A stretch of 64,000 nucleotides of DNA from Dehalococcoidia bacterium (lineage in GTDB: Bacteria; Chloroflexota; Dehalococcoidia; Tepidiformales; Tepidiformaceae): NCBI GenBank assembly GCA_020850615.1, contig JADZEI010000085.1, positions 62,001 through 126,000 of the forward strand. Direction: 5' to 3'. Shown here piece after piece: positions 33,742-42,814 of the stretch. The position numbers and the translations under genes were made by a program. Within the stretch, counting starts at the first letter, position 1; the number at the start of each line of letters is the position of its first letter. The notes beneath the pieces were generated by a model, which did not search any database, was not told the origin of the DNA, and saw nothing but the letters and a program-made list of their open reading frames with translations.

Positions 33742-35202
33742 CTACAGCCGGGGCAGGCGGTTCGCGAACCCGGCCGCCTGCTCGTAGGCGTGGGCGACCT
33801 GGATGATGCGGCCTTCATCGAAAAAGTTGCCGACGACCTGCAGCCCCACCGGCAGCCCCTCGCTGAACCCGCAGGGCACGTTGATCGCGGGCAACCCGGC
33901 GACCGACGCCGGCAGCGTGTAGACGTCGTTCAGGTACATCGCGTACGGGTCGTCCACCTTGGAGCCGATGGGGAACGCCACCGTCGGTGCGGTGGGCGTG
34001 ACGATGACATCGTACTTCTGGAAGGCGGCCGCGAACTCGTCATTGATGACGGTGCGAACCTTCTGCGCCTTCAGGTAGTAGGCGTCGTAGTACCCGGCGC
34101 TGAGCGCGTAGGTGCCGAGCATGATCCGGCGCTTCACTTCGTTGCCGAAGCCGTGGGCGCGGGTGTGCTCCATGTTCTCCCACATCGAGCCGGCCGTGCG
34201 GTCGCTGAAGCCGTACTTCACGCCGTCGTAGCGGGCTAGGTTCGCGCTCGCCTCGCTGGGGGCGATGATGTAGTACACCGCGAGGGCGTGCTCGGTGCTG
34301 GGCAGCGAGAAGTCGGTGTCGATTTCGCAGCCGAGCTCTTCGAGCGTCTTGAGCGCGGTTTCGACCGCCTGCTTCACGCCCGGTTCCATGCCCGCGACGA
34401 AGTACTCGCGGGGGACGCCCACCTTCATCCCGCGCACGTCGCGGCCGAGGTAGTGGCGGTAGTCCGGCGCCGGGTCGGGAGCGGTCGTGCTGTCGCGCGG
34501 GTCGTGCCCGGCGATGCAGTCGAGCATGGTGGCCACGTCCTCGACATCGCGGCCGATGGGGCCGACCTGGTCGAGCGAGCTGCCGAAGGCGATGATCCCG
34601 TACCGGCTGACGCGCCCGTAGGTCGGGTCGAGCCCGACGCAGCCGCAGAGCGCGGCCGGCTGGCGGATGCTGCCGCCGGTGTCGCTCCCGAGGGAGACGA
34701 GGCACTCGCCGGCGGCGATGGCCGCGGCGGAACCGCCCGAGCTGCCGCCCGGCACCAGGTCCAGGTTCCAGGGGTTCCGCGATGGGCCGAAGGCCGAGTG
34801 CTCGGTGCTCGACCCCATCGCGAACTCGTCCATGTTCGTCTTGCCGATCATCACGCCGCCGGCGCGGCGGACCTGCTCGTAGACGTGGCTGTCGTAGGGC
34901 GGGACGAAGTTCTCCAGGATGCGCGAGGCGGCCGTGGTGCGGACGCCCTTGGTAACGATCAGGTCCTTCACGCCAACCGGGATGCCGGTGAGGGGCGTGG
35001 CCGTGCCGCTCGCCAGCCGCACGTCGGCTTCGCGCGCCTGCTCAAGGGCGAGCTCGGGCGTGAGCGTGATGTAGGCGTGGACGCGCGGTTCCACGGCGTC
35101 CACCCGCGCGAGCACCGATTCGGTGAGCTCGACGGCGGTGAACTCCTTGGCGCGCAGCTTTTCGTGGGCTTCGTGGGCGGTGAGCCGCCAGAGGTCGCTC
35201 AT
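33742..35202 (-). CDS. gatA: Asp/Glu-tRNA amidotransferase subunit A (GatA)
   Basis: A 486-residue amidase subunit of GatCAB, which converts Glu-tRNA(Gln) and Asp-tRNA(Asn) by transferring ammonia from glutamine. Motifs: catalytic Lys in GIPVGVKDLIVTKG, VPGGSSGGSAAAIAAG, and GSDTGGSIRQPAALCG. The GatA-specific C-terminal segment VTPTAPTVAFPIGSKVDDP is present. It overlaps gatC by four bases (ATGA), so translation is coupled. gatB is not in the window. Confidence 0.97.
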   Translation of the reverse strand: MSDLWRLTAHEAHEKLRAKEFTAVELTESVLARVDAVEPRVHAYITLTPELALEQAREADVRLASGTATPLTGIPVGVKDLIVTKGVRTTAASRILENFVPPYDSHVYEQVRRAGGVMIGKTNMDEFAMGSSTEHSAFGPSRNPWNLDLVPGGSSGGSAAAIAAGECLVSLGSDTGGSIRQPAALCGCVGLDPTYGRVSRYGIIAFGSSLDQVGPIGRDVEDVATMLDCIAGHDPRDSTTAPDPAPDYRHYLGRDVRGMKVGVPREYFVAGMEPGVKQAVETALKTLEELGCEIDTDFSLPSTEHALAVYYIIAPSEASANLARYDGVKYGFSDRTAGSMWENMEHTRAHGFGNEVKRRIMLGTYALSAGYYDAYYLKAQKVRTVINDEFAAAFQKYDVIVTPTAPTVAFPIGSKVDDPYAMYLNDVYTLPASVAGLPAINVPCGFSEGLPVGLQVVGNFFDEGRIIQVAHAYEQAAGFANRLPRL

Positions 35203-35486
35203 TCGAGGACCGCCCGCACGCGGAAGTAGCCGTCCTCCCGTTCGGGGGCGTTCAGCAGCACGTCGCCGAGCGGCAGCGACGATGCAACTTCGTCGGCGCG
35301 CATGACGTTAGAAAGTGGGAGGGGGTGCGCCGTCGGCTCGATGCCGGCCGTCGGGACAGCGGCGAGCGCCGCGAAGTGGTCGAGGATGCCCGAGAGCTGC
35401 GCGGCGAAGCGGTCGACCTCCGCGTCGGTCAGCGAAATGCGCGCAAGCCGGGCGATGTGCAGGACATCGGCGGACGTGAGGGACAT
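35199..35486 (-). CDS. gatC: Asp/Glu-tRNA amidotransferase subunit C (GatC)
   Basis: A 95-residue protein with the GatC pattern: VLHIARLARISLTDAEVDRF, then QLSGILDHFAAL and the C-terminal NAPEREDGYFRVRAVLE, which wraps around GatA. The ATG at 35486 is chosen; the frame extends upstream only to a TTG. The stop overlaps the gatA start. The upstream promoter region is shared with the divergent penicillin-binding protein gene. Confidence 0.95.
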   Translation of the reverse strand: MSLTSADVLHIARLARISLTDAEVDRFAAQLSGILDHFAALAAVPTAGIEPTAHPLPLSNVMRADEVASSLPLGDVLLNAPEREDGYFRVRAVLE

Positions 35487-35616
35487 GGGGAAAGGGTACA
35501 ACGGTGGTGCCTTTACTGCCCGATAGCGTCTTGGTGTGGCTTTGCTACGCTCGCGGCAGGCGCTGATGCGCTATCCGCACCAGGGGCCGGCCCCCCGTCC
35601 CGGCCGGAGGGATGCG

Positions 35617-38600
35617 TTGAATACGGTACAGAAGCGCCGCATGCTTGCTGACCGCCGCCGCAAGAAGGGCGGCATCGGCGCGATGCGGCTGATCCTCGCT
35701 GCGTTCTTGAGCCTCGCCGCGCTCGGCTCGATCGCCGCGGCCGGCGCCATCGGGGCGCTCTTCATCGTCTACCAGGGTTACGCCGAGGACTACGTCCCGA
35801 TCGAGGAGAAGCTGCGCCAGACGCACATCGGCCTTACGACGATCTACGACCGGAACGGCGAGGAGCTCGGCGCGCTGCCGAACAAGGACGCGCAGCTCCT
35901 GAACCCGGTGCCGCTCGAAGAGATCTCGCACTGGATGGTCGACGCGACGGTTTCGACGGAGGACAACAGCTTCTGGGACAACCCGGGCATCAACTTCCGC
36001 GGTCTCGCGCGTGCGGCCTACGAGAACTACGTGGGCGGCGGCATCGGCAGCGGCACGGGCGGCTCGTCGATCACCCAGCAGCTCATCAAGAACGTCTACA
36101 TCTGCCCCAACATCAACTCCCCGGACGACCCGACCCGCTGTGAGACCGCGGAGCGCACCCTCGACCGCAAGCTGCGCGAGATCGTCTACGCGATCGAGCT
36201 GGACAAGGACTATCCGAAGGAGAAGGTGCTCGGCTGGTACCTGAACCAGGTGTCCTATGCCGACCGCTACATCGGTGTGCAGGCGGCCGCGCAGGGCTAC
36301 TTCCGCAAGGACGCGAAGGACCTTTCGCTCGCGGAATCGGCGCTGCTGGCGGGCGTGGTGGCCTACCCAACCAGGTATCACCCGCGCCTGAACTGCGAGA
36401 CCGTGGCCGGCACGGACGAGTGCGCCGTCGACACCGACGGACGCACGACCGTGGTGGGCGACGCCAAGGAGCGCCAGGAGCTGGTCCTCGACCTGATGGT
36501 GGAGCACGGCTGGGCGACCGCGGACGAAGCCGCCGCTGCCAGGTCCGAGGTGCTGAAGGTCCACGCCGCCGCGAACGACGTAAGGGCCGCCGCCTGGATC
36601 GACAACCAGGTCCAGCCCGTGCTCGAGCGGTGGTGCGAGGCGGGCAAGCTGCCGAAGCTCGAGGCGGCGACGAACTGCGCCGACAGCGTTAGCGCCTCCG
36701 GCTGGAAGGTAACGACGACGCTGGACTACCAGCAGACCGAAGTCGCCATGCAGCAGATCCGCGGCTTCATCGAGACCGGGCTCACGCAGGGCTGCGAGTG
36801 CAACAACGGCGCCATAGCCACGGTCGACCCGCAGACCGGGCAGATCGTCATCTACGCGCCGAACCGCGACCCCAGCTACACCTCCGACCCGCGCGTGGCC
36901 GGGCGGATCGACCAGCTCGTCGAGATCAACCAGCCGGGCTCGTCGTTCAAGCCGGCCGTGTACCTGACCTGGTTCGACCGCAACAACAAGGCGCCGATGA
37001 GCACCTTCTGGGACACGAGCCCGCTGACCATCGAGGGCGTGGCCATCACCAACCCGCGGGGCGGCGGCGGCACCGAGGGCATGATCTCCGCGCGCGCGGC
37101 CCTGGGCGGCTCGCAGAACGTGGGCGCCTTCCGGGCGGCCCAGGAAGCCGGTCCGGACAACGTCATCGAGGTGGCGAAGGCGCTGGGCATCACCACGCTC
37201 GAACAGCACTTCGACCCGACCTTCTACAACCACGACAACGTCACCTATGGCGCGTCGATCGCGACGGGCGGCGCGAACATCCGCGCGATCGACATGGCGT
37301 ACATGAACTCCGTGTTCGCCAACATGGGCGTGATGGTCGGCGTGCCGAGCCTCGCCCAGACCGTGAAGCTCAGCGACCTCGAACAGACCGACACGGACAG
37401 CGTGGAGGACTACGACGAGGCGCGCTCGCAGGCGATCCTCTTCCAGAAGGGCCACCTGCGCCTTCCCGGCACGCGCGAGCTCGACCCGGTCGTGATCCTG
37501 AAGATTGAGGATGCCCAGGGCAACGCCGTCTACGACCACGCGACCGCGAACGACCTGGAGAAGAAGCAGGTGGTCGATGGCGGGTCGGTCTGGCTGCTCC
37601 ACAGCATCATGTCCGATTGCAATGCCCGGTTCATCATCTGGGGCTGCGGCACCTCGAACACTGACGTCAGGCTCGACTTCCACACGCTCGAGGGCGTGAA
37701 GGTCCCGAGCGGCATCAAGACCGGCACGCAGCAGGGCCCCCTGAGCGCCTCGGACACGCTCGAGACGTGGATGACGGGCTACACCCGGAATGCTGCGACG
37801 GCGGTCTGGGTCGGCAACGCGACGAACGAGCTCGTGAACGACCGTGCCTTCGCAGCTGCGAACACGACCGTGTGGCTCTGGAAGACGTGGATGGGCACCT
37901 ACCACTCGCACCTGCTCGGCACCGGGCAGGTCGGCGGGTTCGAAGGGTTCGACAGCATCCGCCCGAAGAACGTGGCCCAGGTCGCGTTCCCGACGGTGGC
38001 GACGGACCGCGGCCTTGGCGGCGGCTGCAGCCAGACGGTCTCCGGCTGGATCCGCACCGACGTGACGTATGCGTCCGAGTGCGAATCGCGCGAGATCGAC
38101 ACGCGGAACGGCATGCTCGCCAGTGACGACACCCCCGCCCAGTACCGCGAGACGCGGAAGTTCGTGAAGCTGCCGGCGTTCAAGCCGGAGCTCGCGATTG
38201 CGCTGGCGAAGGCGCGCAACATCCCGATCGCGCCGACCGAGCGCAGCACGGGCCAGAGCGCCATCGCGATCAGTTCGCCCACCAACGGCGCCACCCTGAG
38301 CGGGAAGGTGCCGGTCGCGGGCAGCGTCGGCGCGGCGGGCGTGAAGTCGTGGACGCTCGAGCTCGGCGAGGGCAGCAACCCCGCGACGTGGACCACCATC
38401 GGGACCGGCACGGGCACCGTCGATGGCGTACTGGGCACGTTCGACACCGAGACGCTGACCCAGGGCGTCTACACCGTCCGGCTCACGGTCGAGACCTCCG
38501 GCACGGGGAACCTGGTGTCGTCGGTCACGTTCAATGTGCGCAAGGGGCCGGGTACGGGTACGCCGACGGCCGGCCCGGGCACGCCCACAAGGACGCCCAC

Positions 38601-38715
38601 GCCGGGCGGCGGAGGGGACCCGGGAGGCGGGGGGCAGCAGACGCCGATCCCGACGCCCACGCCAACCCGCACTCCGCGGACCCAGGTGCCGGACACGATC
38701 CCGAACGAGGACTGA
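35617..38715 (+). CDS. Class A penicillin-binding protein (PBP1A-like)
   Basis: About 1032 residues. A short basic cytoplasmic tail (MLADRRRKKGG) and one membrane helix (about 25-45) come first. The GT51 glycosyltransferase domain follows (STEDNSFWDNPGINFRGL, GSSITQQLIKN), with an extra Cys-bracketed insert just after it. The transpeptidase domain has S442-S-F-K, S499-Q-N and K701-T-G-T. Residues about 890-980 are a beta-sandwich, followed by a Pro/Thr/Gly-rich tail outside the cell. TTG at 35617 is preferred: GGAGG lies six bases before it, whereas ATG 35566 and GTG 35536 have none. It polymerises and cross-links peptidoglycan. Confidence 0.93.
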   Translation: MNTVQKRRMLADRRRKKGGIGAMRLILAAFLSLAALGSIAAAGAIGALFIVYQGYAEDYVPIEEKLRQTHIGLTTIYDRNGEELGALPNKDAQLLNPVPLEEISHWMVDATVSTEDNSFWDNPGINFRGLARAAYENYVGGGIGSGTGGSSITQQLIKNVYICPNINSPDDPTRCETAERTLDRKLREIVYAIELDKDYPKEKVLGWYLNQVSYADRYIGVQAAAQGYFRKDAKDLSLAESALLAGVVAYPTRYHPRLNCETVAGTDECAVDTDGRTTVVGDAKERQELVLDLMVEHGWATADEAAAARSEVLKVHAAANDVRAAAWIDNQVQPVLERWCEAGKLPKLEAATNCADSVSASGWKVTTTLDYQQTEVAMQQIRGFIETGLTQGCECNNGAIATVDPQTGQIVIYAPNRDPSYTSDPRVAGRIDQLVEINQPGSSFKPAVYLTWFDRNNKAPMSTFWDTSPLTIEGVAITNPRGGGGTEGMISARAALGGSQNVGAFRAAQEAGPDNVIEVAKALGITTLEQHFDPTFYNHDNVTYGASIATGGANIRAIDMAYMNSVFANMGVMVGVPSLAQTVKLSDLEQTDTDSVEDYDEARSQAILFQKGHLRLPGTRELDPVVILKIEDAQGNAVYDHATANDLEKKQVVDGGSVWLLHSIMSDCNARFIIWGCGTSNTDVRLDFHTLEGVKVPSGIKTGTQQGPLSASDTLETWMTGYTRNAATAVWVGNATNELVNDRAFAAANTTVWLWKTWMGTYHSHLLGTGQVGGFEGFDSIRPKNVAQVAFPTVATDRGLGGGCSQTVSGWIRTDVTYASECESREIDTRNGMLASDDTPAQYRETRKFVKLPAFKPELAIALAKARNIPIAPTERSTGQSAIAISSPTNGATLSGKVPVAGSVGAAGVKSWTLELGEGSNPATWTTIGTGTGTVDGVLGTFDTETLTQGVYTVRLTVETSGTGNLVSSVTFNVRKGPGTGTPTAGPGTPTRTPTPGGGGDPGGGGQQTPIPTPTPTRTPRTQVPDTIPNED

Positions 38716-38796
38716 TCAGGCGAGGGGCACGCTGCTGATGGCGGCGAACGCCAGCAGCGCGGCCAGGACGAGCAGGTTCCGTTCCGAGCGTCGCAT
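38716..38796 (-). CDS. Tiny single-helix membrane peptide (26 aa), putative
   Basis: MRRSERNLLVLAALLAF, then AAISSVPLA: basic start and one hydrophobic helix. AGGGG lies seven bases before the ATG at 38796. It follows the YbaB-like gene by 10 bases, and its stop directly abuts the convergent penicillin-binding protein stop. The DNA also forms an imperfect hairpin (about 38731-38758), so it may instead be terminator sequence. Confidence 0.35.
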   Translation of the reverse strand: MRRSERNLLVLAALLAFAAISSVPLA

Positions 38797-38806
38797 GGCG
38801 TGCCCC

Positions 38807-39163
38807 TCAGGCCTGGTCCAGCCCGCCCAGGCCAAACGCCTCGGCGAGCCTGCCTGCGGACTGCATCTTGAGCGCCTGCGTCTGCCTGCGGGCATCGGCG
38901 AACGCGCTCACGAGCAGCTCTTCGAGCATGGCGATGTCGCCGGGGTCGACGGCTTCGGGCTGCAGGCGGACGGCAACGACCGCGCCGTCGCCGGTCATGG
39001 CGATGCGGACCGCCCCGCCCCCGGCGACGCCTTCGACACCGGCTGCGGAAAGCTCATCCTGGGCGCCGCCGAGGACGCCGCGCAGGAGCGAGCTGAGGTC
39101 GAGATCGGGAAGGGCTCCCGGGGTGGTATCACCACCGGGAGCCGCGTTGTTGTTGCTGGTCAT
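38807..39163 (-). CDS. YbaB/EbfC-family nucleoid-associated protein
   Basis: A 118-residue protein. The middle and C-terminal parts match the YbaB fold: GGGAVRIAMTGDGAVVAVRL (beta hairpin), QPEAVDPGDIAMLEELLVSA and a C-terminal helix. YbaB proteins bind DNA as tweezer-shaped dimers. The N-terminal 30 residues (PGGDTTPGALPDLDL) are unusual and probably disordered. It is not beside dnaX-recR, the common neighbours; instead it is flanked by two tiny membrane-peptide genes on the same strand, which form a compact three-gene unit. Confidence 0.8.
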   Translation of the reverse strand: MTSNNNAAPGGDTTPGALPDLDLSSLLRGVLGGAQDELSAAGVEGVAGGGAVRIAMTGDGAVVAVRLQPEAVDPGDIAMLEELLVSAFADARRQTQALKMQSAGRLAEAFGLGGLDQA

Positions 39164-39168
39164 CTCAA

Positions 39169-39237
39169 TCAGAGCAGGATGACGAGCAGCAGGATGATCA
39201 GGACGAGGACCAGAAGACCACCACCGATGTACATCAT
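39169..39237 (-). CDS. Tiny hydrophobic peptide (22 aa)
   Basis: MMYIGGGLLVLVLIILLL, then VILL: nearly wholly hydrophobic, one membrane helix. The start has a textbook AAGGAGG site four bases before the ATG at 39237, stronger than most in this window. The stop lies 5 bases before the YbaB-like start. I recall similar short MMY-GGG-type hydrophobic peptides in high-GC Gram-positives; no function is known to me. Confidence 0.65.
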   Translation of the reverse strand: MMYIGGGLLVLVLIILLLVILL

Positions 39238-39405
39238 GTACCTCCTTCGTCTGTAACCAGACTAGGCAGCGGTGGGGGCGCGAATGCGCAACGCTCAGGG
39301 GGCGAGGATAACGCTGGCGTTTCATCCGGGGGTTTTCAGCACGCGAGCATTGCCGCTGTTACGCGAGGGCGGACGATCGCAATACCGGTGGAACGCCCAA
39401 CGAAA

Positions 39406-39433
39406 CGGCCCGCCGGGACTCCCCGGCGGGCCG
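39406..39433 (-). terminator. Terminator of the 2-oxoacid dehydrogenase operon
   Basis: A 12-bp perfect stem (CGGCCCGCCGGG / CCCGGCGGGCCG) with a 4-base loop lies 21 bases after the E2 stop, followed on the minus strand by TTTCGTT. It is the only strong hairpin in the 217-base gap 39238-39454. Confidence 0.8.
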
Positions 39434-39454
39434 CTGGTGCATGACGAGCTCGCC

Positions 39455-40825
39455 TCAGAGCGCGAGCGAGGCGGGGTTCTCCAGGAGCCCCTGGATCTCC
39501 TTGATGAAGCGTGCCCCCTCGGCGCCGTCGCTCACGCGGTGGTCCGCGCTGAGGGCGATCTTCATCACCTGGCGGATGACCACCTGGTTGTCGCGGACGG
39601 CGGGCTGCGCCATCACGCTGCCGACGCCGAGGATCGCGGCCTGGGGCGGGTTGATGATGCCGATGAGCGTCTCGACGCCGAAGTTGCCCAGGTTCGTGAT
39701 GGTGAAGGTGCCGTCGCTGTACTCCTCGGCGCGGAGCTTGCCCTCCTTCGCGCGCGCCACCAGGTCCTTCGATTCGACGGCGATGCGCCCGAGGCCCTTG
39801 CGGTTGCAGTGCAGGACGGCGGGGGCGATGAGCCCCTCATCGAGCGCGATGCCGATGTCGATGTTGATGTCCTCGTGGTAGCGAAGGCCGCTGTCCGTGA
39901 ACTCGGCGTTGAACTTGGGATGGCGCTCCAGCGCGATCGCGCACGCCTTCACGATGAGGTCGTTGATGCTCACGCGCTGCTCGGCGGTGGCGGAGGCGTT
40001 GAGCTGCTCGCGGAAGGCGAGCGCCGCCGTCATGTCGATGTCGAGAGTGAGGTAGTAGTGCGGCTGCTGCTGCTTGGATGCGAGCATGCGCCGCGCGATG
40101 GCCTGGCGCATGCGGCTCAGCTCTTCCACGCGGGTGCCCGCCTGCGCGGCCACAGGCGCGGGAGCGGGCCGGGTGGGGGCTGCCGGCTGCGCCGCGGCGG
40201 GCGCCGGTGCCGGGGGTGGCGGCGGTGGCACTGGTGCGGCGACCGGTGCGGCCGTCTTGTCGCGGACGGCCTGCTCGATGTCCCGGCGGAGGATGCGCCC
40301 GTCCGGTCCGGTGCCGCGGACGCCCGCGAGGTCCAGGTTCGCCTCCGTCGCGAGGCGGCGCGCGACCGGTGAGATGCGGAGCCGCTCGCCGGTGCCCGGC
40401 GCGGCTTCGGCGCCGTTCGGCCCAATCGGCACGTGCGCGTCTTCGACTTCCTTCGGCGGCGGCGGGGCCGTTTCCGCCTGGTCGAGCGTGGCGGCGGCCG
40501 CGGGGTTGGGCGTGTCCGCATCGAGCGTGCGGCGCGCGGGTGTCTCCGCCGGCGGCTTGCGGTCCGGCTCCCCCTGGATGGTCTCGCCCTCGGCCGCGAG
40601 CTGCGCGATCACTTCGCCCACGGGAACGGTTTCACCCTCGGCGACGCACTGCTTCGCGAGGATGCCGCTGTCGTAGGCTTCGAGCTCGACGGTGGCCTTG
40701 TCGGTCTCGATCTCGGCGATGATGTCGCCGCGGTCCACCTGCTCGCCCACCTGCTTCACCCAGCGGACGAGCGTGCCCTCGGTCATGTCTGCGCCCATCT
40801 GGGGCATGGTCACATCAATGGCCAA
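39455..40825 (-). CDS. pdhC: Dihydrolipoamide acyltransferase (E2) of a 2-oxoacid dehydrogenase
   Basis: A 456-residue E2 core. The lipoyl domain (1-80) carries the lipoyl lysine K43 in ETDKATVELEAY. A Pro/Ala linker follows, then a peripheral-subunit-binding domain (RISPVARRLATEANLDLAGV ... GRILRRDIEQAV). An Ala/Pro linker leads to the acyltransferase domain with the catalytic DHRVSDGAEGARF motif near the end. One lipoyl domain. It is the last gene of lpd-E1alpha-E1beta-E2. The complex could be pyruvate or branched-chain specific; a two-subunit E1 is compatible with both. Confidence 0.93.
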   Translation of the reverse strand: MAIDVTMPQMGADMTEGTLVRWVKQVGEQVDRGDIIAEIETDKATVELEAYDSGILAKQCVAEGETVPVGEVIAQLAAEGETIQGEPDRKPPAETPARRTLDADTPNPAAAATLDQAETAPPPPKEVEDAHVPIGPNGAEAAPGTGERLRISPVARRLATEANLDLAGVRGTGPDGRILRRDIEQAVRDKTAAPVAAPVPPPPPPAPAPAAAQPAAPTRPAPAPVAAQAGTRVEELSRMRQAIARRMLASKQQQPHYYLTLDIDMTAALAFREQLNASATAEQRVSINDLIVKACAIALERHPKFNAEFTDSGLRYHEDINIDIGIALDEGLIAPAVLHCNRKGLGRIAVESKDLVARAKEGKLRAEEYSDGTFTITNLGNFGVETLIGIINPPQAAILGVGSVMAQPAVRDNQVVIRQVMKIALSADHRVSDGAEGARFIKEIQGLLENPASLAL

Positions 40826-40834
40826 CAGAGCCTC

Positions 40835-41812
40835 CTACAGCATGGCGAGGACGGCTTCGACGACATCCTCTTCGGACGGCAGCGCCGCGAACTCGAGGTT
40901 CCGATTGTAGGGCATCGGCACGTCCTTCCCGCTGACACGGGCGACCGGGGCGTCGAGCCAATCGAAGGCGCGCTCCATCACCTGCGCGCTGATCTCGCCG
41001 GCGAACCCGCCGAACTGCCAGTCGTCTTCGACGACCACGCAGCGGTTCGTCTTCTTCACCGACTGGATCACTGTGTCGATATCGAGCGGGCGCAGGGTGC
41101 GAAGGTCGATGACCTCGGCGCTGAGCTGCTCCTGGTCTTCGAGCATGGCCGCCGAGCGTAGCGCCTGGTGGACGCTGCCGCCGTAGCCGACGATGGTCAC
41201 ATCGGTGCCTTCGCGCAGCACGCGGGCCTTGCCGAATTCGAGCACGTAGTCGGCGTCGTCCGGCACCTCGCCCTTGAGGCTGTAGAGGGCGGAGTGCTCG
41301 ATGAAGATGACGGGGTTCTCATCGCGGAAGGCGCGCTTGAGCAGACCCTTGGCGTCGGCCGGGTTCGACGGACAGACGACCTTGAGCCCCGGGAAGTGCG
41401 CGTAGAGCCCTTCGAGCGAGTGGCTGTGCGTGGCGCCGAGCTGGCTGCCGCCGCCCGCCGCCATGCGCAGCACCAGCGGCACGTTGAACTGCCCGCCCGA
41501 CATGTAGAGGAACTTCGAGGCGTTGTTGATGATCTGGTCGAACGCCACGAAGCTGAAGTTGATGGTCATGATCTCGACCATCGGGCGCAGGCCGTTGATC
41601 GCGGCGCCGATGCCCGCACCGACGACGCCCGATTCCGCGATGGGCGTGTCGATCACCCGCTCCGGGCCGAATTCGTCCAGGAGGCCACGGGTGACGGTGT
41701 AGGAGCCGCCATAGGCGCCGATGTCTTCGCCCATCAGGAAGACGCGGTCGTCGCGCAGCATCTCTTCGCGCAGCGCTTCACGCAGCGCCTCTCGCATTCG
41801 CAGTTCAGGCAT
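40835..41812 (-). CDS. pdhB: 2-oxoacid dehydrogenase E1 beta subunit
   Basis: A 325-residue protein. Motifs: VFLMGEDIGAYGGSYTVTRG, RVIDTPIAESGVVGAGIGAA (with the Glu that activates TPP), MTINFSFVAFDQIINNASK and the C-terminal transketolase domain ADVTIVGYGG-like segment (TDVTIVGYGGSVHQALRSA). It pairs with the alpha subunit six bases upstream to decarboxylate the 2-oxoacid. The MAAGGGSQLGATHSHSLE segment is typical of the acetoin/pyruvate branch. Confidence 0.93.
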   Translation of the reverse strand: MPELRMREALREALREEMLRDDRVFLMGEDIGAYGGSYTVTRGLLDEFGPERVIDTPIAESGVVGAGIGAAINGLRPMVEIMTINFSFVAFDQIINNASKFLYMSGGQFNVPLVLRMAAGGGSQLGATHSHSLEGLYAHFPGLKVVCPSNPADAKGLLKRAFRDENPVIFIEHSALYSLKGEVPDDADYVLEFGKARVLREGTDVTIVGYGGSVHQALRSAAMLEDQEQLSAEVIDLRTLRPLDIDTVIQSVKKTNRCVVVEDDWQFGGFAGEISAQVMERAFDWLDAPVARVSGKDVPMPYNRNLEFAALPSEEDVVEAVLAML

Positions 41813-41818
41813 TGGCGG

Positions 41819-42814
41819 TCACTCCCGGTAGACGTCGTCGAAGAGGGTGGAGATCTGGGGCTGCGGGCTGGCGTCGGCCCAATCGATGCACTCGGCGACT
41901 TCGCGTTCGACGCGCTCGACGAGGGCGTCCCACTTCGCGTCATCGAGCAGGCCTGCGCCGGTCATGCGCTGCTTAAGCCGCTCGATCGCGTCGTTCTTCC
42001 GCATCTCGGTGACTTCTTCCTTCGTGCGGTAGAGCTCGGCGTCGGCCATCGAGTGGCCGCGGTAGCGGTAGGTCATCGCCTCGATGAAGTAGGGCCCGTT
42101 GCCGGCACGGATGTGCTTCAGCGCCTCGTCGGTCGCCTGGCGGACGCCGATGACGTCCATTCCGTCGACGCGGATGGAGGGCATGCGGTAGGCCTCGGCG
42201 AGCTTGTAGATGTCGTTCGCGATCGACTTCTCCAGGGGCAGGCCCATGCCGTACCCGTTGTTCTCGCAGAACCAGAGCACCGGCGTCTTCCAGAGGGAGC
42301 TCAGGTTCAGCGCCTCGTGGAACTCGCCCTCGGCGACGCCGCCATCGCCGAAGACGCACATGGTCACGGCGTCCTTGCCGAGCTTCTTGTCGGCGAGGGC
42401 AAGGCCCACGGCGACGGGCATGTGGCCGCCGACGATGGCGTGGCCGCCGAACATGCGCCGCTCCTTATCGAAGATGTGCATGGAGCCGCCGCGTCCGCGG
42501 CTGGTGCCGCCTTCGCGGCCGAAGAGCTCGGCCATGATGCGCTTCGGGTCGATGCCGCGGGCGATGGCGTGGCCGTGCTCGCGGTAGTGCGTGATGAGCC
42601 CGTCCTGGGGCTGCAGCGCGCTGATCGAGCCGACGGCGCACGCCTCCTCCCCGATGTAGAGGTGGAGGAAGCCGCGGATCTTGCCCTTCGTGTACATCTC
42701 GCCGGTCCGCTCTTCGAACCGCCGCATGAAGAGCATCTGGTGGAGCATGTAGTCGAGCAGGTCGGGGGTGAACCCTTCGGGGATGCCGGTGGGGGCGGTG
42801 GCCTGGGTGGTCAT
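41819..42814 (-). CDS. pdhA: 2-oxoacid dehydrogenase E1 alpha subunit
   Basis: A 331-residue TPP-binding subunit. The cofactor motif is GDGGVAEGEFHEALNLSSLW, ending C-E-N-N. The substrate-side loop GHMPVAVGLALADKK, the HYREHGHAIARG segment and the regulated loop YRYRGHSMADAELYR are all present. Features favour the pyruvate/acetoin-dehydrogenase type. Start overlaps the lpd stop by four bases (ATGA), so translation is coupled. Confidence 0.93.
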   Translation of the reverse strand: MTTQATAPTGIPEGFTPDLLDYMLHQMLFMRRFEERTGEMYTKGKIRGFLHLYIGEEACAVGSISALQPQDGLITHYREHGHAIARGIDPKRIMAELFGREGGTSRGRGGSMHIFDKERRMFGGHAIVGGHMPVAVGLALADKKLGKDAVTMCVFGDGGVAEGEFHEALNLSSLWKTPVLWFCENNGYGMGLPLEKSIANDIYKLAEAYRMPSIRVDGMDVIGVRQATDEALKHIRAGNGPYFIEAMTYRYRGHSMADAELYRTKEEVTEMRKNDAIERLKQRMTGAGLLDDAKWDALVERVEREVAECIDWADASPQPQISTLFDDVYRE

